Below, piece after piece: positions 58,022 to 64,000 of a DNA stretch of 64,000 nucleotides. A program made the translations under genes and the position numbers. This DNA comes from Methylovulum sp. (GTDB lineage: Bacteria; Pseudomonadota; Gammaproteobacteria; Methylococcales; Methylomonadaceae), in the NCBI GenBank assembly GCA_028712695.1, contig JAQTQZ010000012.1, positions 1-64,000 on the forward strand, given 5' to 3'. Positions within the stretch are counted from its first letter, which is position 1. Every line of letters starts with the position of its first letter. The notes below the pieces were generated by a model that was not told the DNA's origin, made no database searches, and was given only the letters and a program-made list of their open reading frames with translations.

Positions 58022-58828
58022 ATGAGCAACACCAAATATGCCCTCCGCGCTAATACCTTTGGTTACAACGATGAGTATTACAATCTCTATGATGGCAGTA
58101 CCGATGGCAGGATTTGTGGTATTTATGAGACCCGTGAAGCCGCAATGGACGCTTGGAAAAAAATGGAACATCAGACCGTTAAGAACCAACCGTTGGGCAG
58201 CGTACTGTTTTATCGTCAAGGGGATCTAGGGGCATTGTCCGAAGAAGAAGCCCTGGCATTAGATAATTTTGTCTTTGCGCGATGTGGCGAGCATATTTGG
58301 CATGATGAGTATGTTGATGAAGAATGCGAAACGACTATCGCCCGAATGAATGTTGAAGACGTTTTTGAATTTTTGACTAAAGCAGAACTTTGCTCATACA
58401 CACTGGTGGAATATCAGCAAACAAATGCAAAATTTTATGTGTGGTGGCTGCCTGAAAAGGAAAATTACATCTTTTCTGACGAAGGGATGGGGGGAAGCGG
58501 CGGTGTTTGTCAGGCAAATAGCGTGGAAAAACTCTACGCCGATTATGGTTGGTTTTTAGAGTATACCCTTGATAAGTGTGAAGGCGATTATTACCATTTT
58601 ACGGGGGCATTGAACGGACTCAGCCACAGCCCTGAAATTTTGCGGACGCTAATAGCGACAGACCCCAAAATTCAATACGACGAAGCTCAACAAACACTTT
58701 CCTTACAGGACAATAGTGTTTTTAAACTGGTTTATCCGCTCCTCATTAACCCGACGATTGAAGTGCGTGAAGTGACGATTGAGCAAATTATGGAAATAGA
58801 AAAAAATCTACCTGAAAGAGTATATTGA
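58022..58828 (+). CDS. uncharacterised accessory protein
   Basis: A soluble 268-residue protein starting MSNTKYALRANTFGYNDEYY. No family is recognised. It is rich in aromatic and acidic residues with a glycine loop (SDEGMGGSGGVCQ). The ATG at 58022 is used, with a poor ribosome binding site. Its 3' end abuts an IS3-type transposase remnant on the other strand. Confidence 0.55.
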   Translation: MSNTKYALRANTFGYNDEYYNLYDGSTDGRICGIYETREAAMDAWKKMEHQTVKNQPLGSVLFYRQGDLGALSEEEALALDNFVFARCGEHIWHDEYVDEECETTIARMNVEDVFEFLTKAELCSYTLVEYQQTNAKFYVWWLPEKENYIFSDEGMGGSGGVCQANSVEKLYADYGWFLEYTLDKCEGDYYHFTGALNGLSHSPEILRTLIATDPKIQYDEAQQTLSLQDNSVFKLVYPLLINPTIEVREVTIEQIMEIEKNLPERVY

Positions 58829-58841
58829 TAACCTTAAGGAG

Positions 58842-58901
58842 CTGATAGTGCATTAGCTCGGTTTTCAGGGTATGAAAGAAACTCTCCAAAACCGCATCAT
58901 A
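58842..58901 (-). pseudogene. IS3-family transposase remnant
   Basis: On the minus strand about 20 codons read YDAVLESFFHTLKTELMH, the block around the catalytic glutamate of IS3-type OrfB (YDNAxxESFFHTLK). One residue is missing and both sides are unrelated. It marks past insertion activity between the accessory genes and the retron. Confidence 0.75.
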
Positions 58902-59086
58902 CCCAAGGTGGCAAACCCCCACTGCCATTAAGTTGTAAACCACTGAACTTGATCTGACAGTTTCAAAATATTCGTTTGGATTGAAACCGTCACTGGCAGT
59001 CTCAGTTCGGCCATGATCTACCATTCGTTAATACTGCGCGGATGGCTGCTATTTGCAACATTCCTGTCTCTGTGAAATAATCCAGC

Positions 59087-59254
59087 ATCAATTACGCGTT
59101 GGTAGCTCTTCTATATAAAGACTATCTGTGTCGGGCGATTCGCCAGACCGTATTTAAGTGGGTCACATCTACGTCATGAATTCGGCCTCACCGAAGTCGG
59201 GCTTGGGGCCCAACTTCGGCAAGTCCGAATTCATGACTATTCAAGGTAATTGAT
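59087..59254 (+). ncRNA. retron msr-msd non-coding RNA
   Basis: Candidate 168-base retron RNA gene. Arm a1 is ATCAATTAC (59087-59095) and arm a2 is its complement GTAATTGAT (59246-59254). Between them lie two small msr hairpins, TAG-TCTT/AAGA-CTA (59103-59124) and GTC-GGCG/CGCC-GAC (59130-59148), with TAGC near 59103-59106 as a candidate branching-G context. Then follows a long msd hairpin at 59173-59237 whose outer stem GTCATGAATTCGG is perfectly paired over 13 bp and inner stem CCGAAGT over 7. The reverse transcriptase would copy msd into DNA joined to the RNA. The layout fits known retrons. Exact ends are inferred. Confidence 0.85.
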
Positions 59255-59256
59255 TT

Positions 59257-60168
59257 TTGACAAGCAAAGTCGTTGAAATTTTTAAAGCAGCAATATCCCC
59301 CCTTAACGCGCGCATCGAGCAATTGCCCCCGATTATTCTAGTTTTTGGTGGAAAAATGGAGCCGCCAAACAACATCTCAGCGCGTTATGTTTTTATGAAT
59401 TGGGTTCTAGTAAAGCACCCGACTCTCGATAAACAAATTAGAACTCCTGAGCAGTTTAAGGACTGGAACAATTTTGAAGGCTATAGCAATTTAGTTGATT
59501 TTGAAATTGATGCTGGTCACCTGACAAAAGCAATTGTTCTCTTTTCTGAAAGTGAGGGGGCATATGCTGAGTTAGGATCATTTTGCACAGACCCAGTTCT
59601 AGCAGAGCGATTGTTCGTAATAATAGAGAGACAGCATTACGATGCGCCTTCTTTTATCAGGCATGGGCCAATCAAAAAAATTGAGACTCTCCATCCTGAT
59701 TCCATCTGTGTCCTGGACACCTTAGATCCAAAACTAATAGATAACCAACTACCTGATTTGGTAGCTGCGCTTGAGGAAAAGCTCGCAGACCTACCAAAAA
59801 CACTTGGTTTTCAACCCACTCGACATAGAGATCAGTTTTTATTGGTTGCTGACTTAATAGATTTATTTGGAGCGCTCACAAAAAATGAGCTTTATGAGCT
59901 TGTTCATGTAATGGAAGTCCAAATAGATAATTCACGACTAGACCGAATAATAAATCAGCTCTTACGGTTTGAACTTATCGAGTCCATTCCCGGAGTAAAG
60001 AAGTATTTTATTCCGCCAAAGGAGCGTATTGAGTATTTGAATTATGCAAGCCCTATCGGAGCCGTAGCATTTGATAGGGCACGCTTCAAATTACTGAAAG
60101 TTACTCCTTGGCTCAAAGATGATAAGCCGCGGCTAAAGGCCTATCAAGAAATTCATTCGAAGGCATGA
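59257..60168 (+). CDS. retron effector: nucleoside deoxyribosyltransferase-like protein with winged helix
   Basis: A 303-residue protein. Residues 25-165 look like the NDT-like/TIR-related fold of the Ec86 (Eco1) retron effector: PPIILVFGGKM, KAIVLFSESEGAYAELGSF with the likely catalytic glutamate, and SFIRHGPIKKIE, close in pattern to the Eco1 effector. Residues 195-270 resemble a winged-helix DNA-binding domain (LTKNELYELVHVMEV...RIINQLLRFELIE). It begins with TTG at 59257, only two bases after arm a2, with AAGG about 10 bases upstream. It precedes the reverse transcriptase, as in Eco1-type retrons. Confidence 0.82.
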   Translation: MTSKVVEIFKAAISPLNARIEQLPPIILVFGGKMEPPNNISARYVFMNWVLVKHPTLDKQIRTPEQFKDWNNFEGYSNLVDFEIDAGHLTKAIVLFSESEGAYAELGSFCTDPVLAERLFVIIERQHYDAPSFIRHGPIKKIETLHPDSICVLDTLDPKLIDNQLPDLVAALEEKLADLPKTLGFQPTRHRDQFLLVADLIDLFGALTKNELYELVHVMEVQIDNSRLDRIINQLLRFELIESIPGVKKYFIPPKERIEYLNYASPIGAVAFDRARFKLLKVTPWLKDDKPRLKAYQEIHSKA

Positions 60169-60169
60169 T

Positions 60170-61093
60170 ATGAACGTTATTGATAGCATTCTTCATGAAT
60201 TCCCACTTGGACGGCAGGATATTGAACGTCTGATCAGAACTGCACCTTCCAGATATAAAGTGCATGAAATTGAAAAACGGAATGGTCGCGGAATGCGAAC
60301 CATTGCCCAACCTACAGCGGAAATTAAATTACTACAAAGATACCTAGTCGATCGTTATCTTTCAAATCTTCCAGTAAGTGAAGTCGCGAAAGCGTATCGC
60401 TTAAATCACAGCATTCTTGACCATGCTTATCCTCATGCCAAAAATCAATATCTGCTGAAATTAGACTTTAAAGATTTTTTCCCGTCAATTCGCTCGGTCG
60501 ATTTTATTAAGCATCTCCGAAAATACTCAACTCTCAGCAGAGAAGATGCGATAACCTTATCAAGAGTCTTTTTTTGGCGTCCTAAAGGTCAACGAGACCT
60601 GATACTTTCTATTGGTGCACCAAGCTCACCAGCCATATCCAACACTATGTTGTTTGATTTTGATTCTGCTCTCATTGAGTATTGCACTAAGAATAACATC
60701 ACTTATACCCGTTATGCTGACGATTTAGCTCTGTCGACCAATCAGCCGAATATTCTGAACGATGCACTTAAGTATGTTATGACACTTTGTCACAGCTTAA
60801 AATACCCACGCCTTACACTCAACGATGACAAAACCGTATTCACATCAAAGAAACATCATCGTCAACTTACTGGCCTAGTGCTTTCAAATACAGGAACCGC
60901 CTCTATTGGTAGGGAAAAAAAGCGTACGATTCGTGCTATGGCACATCATTACAAACAAGGGATATTATCCCCTGAAGAGTGCGCCAAATTGCGCGGCTGG
61001 CTCGCCTTTATGATGTCAATTGATTCTACCTACGTTAAAACAATTGAAACAATGATTGGGCAAGTAGCTTTTCAAAAGCTAATGCAAGGTTAA
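60170..61093 (+). CDS. retron-type reverse transcriptase
   Basis: A 307-residue RT with all core motifs: LLKLDFKDFFPSIRSVDF (motif A with the first aspartate), GAPSSPAISNTMLF (motif B), TRYADDLALS (motif C, catalytic YADD) and HHRQLTGLVLSNTG, corresponding to the retron VTG region. Ahead of motif A, SILDHAYPHAKNQY stands where retron RTs have NAxxH, with histidine in place of asparagine. There is no maturase or endonuclease domain, so it is not a group II intron protein. It follows the effector by one base. Confidence 0.92.
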   Translation: MNVIDSILHEFPLGRQDIERLIRTAPSRYKVHEIEKRNGRGMRTIAQPTAEIKLLQRYLVDRYLSNLPVSEVAKAYRLNHSILDHAYPHAKNQYLLKLDFKDFFPSIRSVDFIKHLRKYSTLSREDAITLSRVFFWRPKGQRDLILSIGAPSSPAISNTMLFDFDSALIEYCTKNNITYTRYADDLALSTNQPNILNDALKYVMTLCHSLKYPRLTLNDDKTVFTSKKHHRQLTGLVLSNTGTASIGREKKRTIRAMAHHYKQGILSPEECAKLRGWLAFMMSIDSTYVKTIETMIGQVAFQKLMQG

Positions 61094-61439
61094 GTATTTG
61101 ATTACCCAAATAAATCAAGATAAGTAAGCAAATCCGAGATTATCAATTCACTCATCAAAGTCTGAATCTAAATGCATCTCTGCCACTCACAAGTGGAGGG
61201 TGATAGGCTGCTTAGGGTCGAACTGAGACAGTCAATGCTTGATGCAGTTGAGACTAATTTTGGCAATTGTCAAATCAAGTCCAGGGCTTTACATTAGTTT
61301 AAGCTAAGGAAAAAACCTTAATACTCAAAATATCACATCAACGCTCGTTCCCAAGCTGCGTTCTATCTTAGCCGCATCATACGCTAACGCCACCAACAAT
61401 AGGCGCTTTAGGCGACCCACCAATCCACACAACCGAAAT
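61094..61439. other. intergenic region at the right edge of the accessory island
   Basis: A 346-bp non-coding stretch. It contains a truncated piece of the dispersed repeat (CGTTCCCAAGCTGC at 61346-61359), matching one end of the copy at 17464-17580. No terminator, attachment site or gene is evident. Confidence 0.45.
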
Positions 61440-62885
61440 TTAATGGATCAAAAACAAACTTGCCAATCCTAAAAAAATAAAAAAGCCCATCGAATCGGTG
61501 ATGGAGGTCAAGATAACACTGGTGCCAACGGCGGGGTCTTTGCCGTACTTATCGCGCAGCAACGGGATACTAAGGCCCACTACGACGGCAACTTGTAAGT
61601 TGATAAACATGGCGGCGGCCATGACGCCGGCAAGTGCGGCATCCCTGTACAACAGCAGCCCTAATGCGCCCATAATAAAACCAATAAAAAGGCCGTTCAC
61701 CACTGCCAACGTCAGTTCTTTTCTAATCAGCCGCCGCACATTGGCTGGCGTAATTTGCCCTAAGGCCAGCGACCTGATAATCAACATGCTGGTCTGATTG
61801 CCGGTATTGCCCCCCATCGCGGCAACTATTGGCATAAGCGATGCCAGCGCGACCAGCTGTAAAATCACGTCTTCAAACAGACCAATGATGCGTGTGGAGG
61901 CAAATGCGGTGATGATGTTAACCAGCAGCCAGCCCCAACGGTTTTTGGCGCTTTTCCAGACGCTGGAAAACAAATCTTCTTCTTCGGTGACACCGGCTTG
62001 GATCAGCAAGTCTTCATCCGTTTTCTCACGGATAAAATCCAGGATGCTGTCCACGCAAAGCCGCCCTTGTAGCTCGCCATGTTGGTTTACTACTGGTGCG
62101 GAGATTAGGTTATAACGCTCAAAGGCACGGGCGGCTTCGGTGGTGTCCTGGTCTGTTTGGAACAAAATAAAATCGGCAACCATGACATCGGCAACTTGTT
62201 GTGTAGCGGCATGGGTGAGCAAACGTTGCAACGGTAAAATGCCTTTGACCCGATTGCGCTGGTCAACAACAAACAGCTTGTCAGTGTGGCTGGGCAATTT
62301 ACCGCGTTTGCGGATATAGGATGAAATGGCTTTCAGGGTGAGGTCATCCCGAATGGTGATCATGCCAAAATCCATCAGCGCGCCAACCTGATTGTCCTGA
62401 TAGGCTAAAAGTGTGTTTAAGTGGTTGCGCTCGGTGCTGTTTAACGAGCGCAATATTTTCAGCATCGCCCGCTTCGGCAGGTCTGCGGCAAGGTCTGCAA
62501 GCTCGTCGGCATCCAGATTACCTGCCACGCTAGCGAGTTCTTCGGCGGCCATGCCGGAAATCAGGGTTTGCCGGACCGCATCGGACACTTCCAACAAAAC
62601 GTGGCCTTCATGGTCGGTCTTAATCGCATCCCAAGCGATTTTGCGCTGATCCAGCGGCAGGGACTCAAGAATGTAGGCAATATCCGCCGGATGTAACAGT
62701 GCGAATTTGTCCTGAAGACGGGATTGTTGCTGCTTATGGAGTACCGCCTCAACCAATTCATAGTTGGCTACGGGGCCTCTTTGCACCAATGATTTTTCCA
62801 GCTGCTGTTTTTCCAGCAGGGTGATGACTTCCTGGAGCTGGTGTTGCAAGAACTGTGCGGTATCAAGCTTGTCGGAAGATTCCAT
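61440..62885 (-). CDS. mgtE: magnesium transporter MgtE
   Basis: The 481-residue protein has the MgtE order: N-terminal helical superhelix (HPADIAYILESLPLDQR, LADLAADLPKRAMLKIL), two CBS domains (about 165-290) and a five-helix channel domain with AAMGGNTGNQTSMLIIRSLA and TDSMGFFIFLGLA. MgtE is a magnesium-gated channel in which the cytosolic domains close the pore when magnesium is plentiful. It appears to be a single-gene unit. No magnesium riboswitch was recognised. Confidence 0.96.
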   Translation of the reverse strand: MESSDKLDTAQFLQHQLQEVITLLEKQQLEKSLVQRGPVANYELVEAVLHKQQQSRLQDKFALLHPADIAYILESLPLDQRKIAWDAIKTDHEGHVLLEVSDAVRQTLISGMAAEELASVAGNLDADELADLAADLPKRAMLKILRSLNSTERNHLNTLLAYQDNQVGALMDFGMITIRDDLTLKAISSYIRKRGKLPSHTDKLFVVDQRNRVKGILPLQRLLTHAATQQVADVMVADFILFQTDQDTTEAARAFERYNLISAPVVNQHGELQGRLCVDSILDFIREKTDEDLLIQAGVTEEEDLFSSVWKSAKNRWGWLLVNIITAFASTRIIGLFEDVILQLVALASLMPIVAAMGGNTGNQTSMLIIRSLALGQITPANVRRLIRKELTLAVVNGLFIGFIMGALGLLLYRDAALAGVMAAAMFINLQVAVVVGLSIPLLRDKYGKDPAVGTSVILTSITDSMGFFIFLGLASLFLIH

Positions 62886-62958
62886 AACCTAACCTGCGGA
62901 ATGGTGATGGCCCATTAATTTTTCACTCCAGAGACTGCGACAATTTATGGGATGAGTC

Positions 62959-63018
62959 ATATACTTTAAACGGTCAAGTTTTTGGTTTTTTGTGTAGGGT
63001 ACGCAATGCGTACCCTAC
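62959..63018. repeat. palindromic intergenic repeat, second copy
   Basis: ATATACTTTAAACGGTCAAG followed by GGTTTTTTGTGTAGGGTACG repeats the left half of the element at 35271-35427. It ends in a perfect 11-bp hairpin GTAGGGTACGC-AAT-GCGTACCCTAC (62994-63018). It lies between mgtE and glgP. Confidence 0.75.
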
Positions 63019-63081
63019 GGTAAATTGCAAAAAACCGTGGCTATGGGCATGCCTGACCCCAGAATTGTTTCACGCTTGTCT

Positions 63082-64000
63082 TTAAGGATATTTAACCGGT
63101 CTAGGTTGCAACTTCCAAATGTCGCGGTTGTATTCGTTAATCGTCCTGTCCGTGGAAAATTTGCCGCTGTTGGCACAATTTAAAATGCTCATCCGCGTCC
63201 AGTGTTCTTTATCCTGATAGGCGGCTTCGACTTGTTTTTGGGCGTCAATGTAACTGCGGAAATCGGCCAGTGTCATCCACGGATCATTCGGACTTTTGAT
63301 AGACGCAATCAAGCCGTCAAAAATCCCCGGTTCAAATTGGTTAAAATGCCCGGCTTCCAAAAGCTGCATGACGCGCTGTAAATCATCGTCCTGATCGATA
63401 ATGGCCAGTGGATTGTAATGGCTACGTCTGGCTTCAATTTCTTGCTCGGTCAAACCAAACAGGAAAAAGTTTTCATCCCCCACTTCTTCGCGGATCTCAA
63501 TATTGGCTCCGTCCAGTGTGCCAATAGTTAACGCACCGTTCATCATCAGTTTCATATTGCCCGTGCCTGATGCCTCTTTGCCAGCGGTGGAGATCTGCTC
63601 GGAAAGGTCTGCACCAGGACAAATTTTTTCCATCGCCGACACACGGTAATCGGTCAAAAACAACAAGGCTAATTTGTCTTGCATTTCAGGGTCTGCATTC
63701 AGCACATTAGCGACATTGTTAATGAATTTGATGGTCTTTTTTGCCATTAAATAGCCCGGTGCCGCCTTGCCACCTATCAGGACACAACGTGCCACCCAAT
63801 TTTTAGTATCGCCACGTTTGATACGGTCATACAAATGGATGACATGCAAGACATTCAATATCTGCCGTTTGTATTCGTGGATGCGCTTAACTTGCACATC
63901 AAACAGGGCGTCATTGCCTAAATGGATAGTGTGATACTGTTTTTTATAGTCAATCAAACGTTGTTTCGCATGTTGTTTGATAGCCCGCCACCGCGCCCTA
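63082..64000 (-). CDS. glgP: glycogen/maltodextrin phosphorylase, C-terminal part (runs off the window)
   Basis: The frame is open to the window edge; 305 codons of the C-terminal domain are present. It has FDVQVKRIHEYKRQ, IGGKAAPGYLMAKKTIKFIN and the pyridoxal-phosphate site KEASGTGNMKLMMNGALTIG followed by TLDGANIEI. The enzyme cleaves alpha-1,4-glucan with phosphate to glucose 1-phosphate. Its N-terminal two-thirds lie beyond 64000. Confidence 0.95.
   Translation of the reverse strand, partial: RARWRAIKQHAKQRLIDYKKQYHTIHLGNDALFDVQVKRIHEYKRQILNVLHVIHLYDRIKRGDTKNWVARCVLIGGKAAPGYLMAKKTIKFINNVANVLNADPEMQDKLALLFLTDYRVSAMEKICPGADLSEQISTAGKEASGTGNMKLMMNGALTIGTLDGANIEIREEVGDENFFLFGLTEQEIEARRSHYNPLAIIDQDDDLQRVMQLLEAGHFNQFEPGIFDGLIASIKSPNDPWMTLADFRSYIDAQKQVEAAYQDKEHWTRMSILNCANSGKFSTDRTINEYNRDIWKLQPRPVKYP

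Noticed and set aside
60170-61093. Group II intron or diversity-generating retroelement reverse transcriptase
   Set aside because: There is no maturase or endonuclease domain, no intron RNA structure, and no variable-region repeat pair. The RT motifs, upstream structured RNA and effector fit a retron.

Overview
The window looks like a chromosomal segment of a nitrogen-fixing, one-carbon-oxidising gammaproteobacterium, most plausibly a methanotroph of the order Methylococcales. The reasons are a complete nifHDK operon with accessory nif genes and a sigma-54/NifA-type promoter; methenyl-tetrahydromethanopterin cyclohydrolase (mch) next to the ATP-grasp gene that accompanies it in methylotrophs; and gammaproteobacterial housekeeping blocks (ispD-ispF-truD, lptM-lysA, TusE/TusB-like genes). 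The taxonomic assignment is inference.

Layout. 0-6 kb: secreted lipase-like hydrolase, rsmE-CPBP protease pair, large lipoprotein. 6.5-14.8 kb (minus): nifH-D-K, then nifT, a ferredoxin, nifY, a DUF6129-like gene, the LRV iron-sulfur repeat protein, an unrecognised nif-linked gene and a Nif11 protein, with the promoter in front of nifH. 14.9-17.3 kb: a NarL-type two-component pair. 17.7-18.4 kb: FitAB/VapBC-like toxin-antitoxin, followed by two joined transposase remnants. 19.1-21.9 kb: two cytochrome bd-like membrane proteins, each with a fused haem c domain. 21.9-27.7 kb (minus): complete RND efflux operon. 28-35.2 kb (plus): TetR-YbhGFSR-like ABC exporter with its own outer-membrane channel and a clear palindromic operator. 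35.5-37.7 kb: frameshifted truD, ispF, ispD. 38.6-38.9 kb: tandem tRNA-Phe. 39-40.3 kb: secreted trypsin-like protease. 40.6-42.7 kb: mch and ATP-grasp. 42.8-43.7 kb: BLUF-PsiE fusion. 44.7-46.7 kb: htpG. 46.8 kb: MITE-like element with a target duplication. 47-51 kb: YeeE/YedE pair and hoxFUY without hoxH. 51.2-54.5 kb: lysA-lptM, pentapeptide protein, DsrC/TusE-like and TusB-like genes, SMR exporter. 54.8-61.1 kb: an accessory island. 61.4-64 kb: mgtE and the 3' part of glycogen phosphorylase.

The most notable system is a retron in the accessory island (59.09-61.09 kb). It has a foldable msr-msd RNA gene flanked by complementary a1/a2 arms, a nucleoside-deoxyribosyltransferase-like effector resembling the Ec86/Eco1 effector, and a retron-type reverse transcriptase, in the gene order of Eco1-like retrons. 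Upstream lies a run of five unfamiliar genes. Two of these share a duplicated leader, and one is broken by a 17-bp tandem duplication. Insertion-sequence scars and two dispersed palindromic repeat families mark gene borders across the window.
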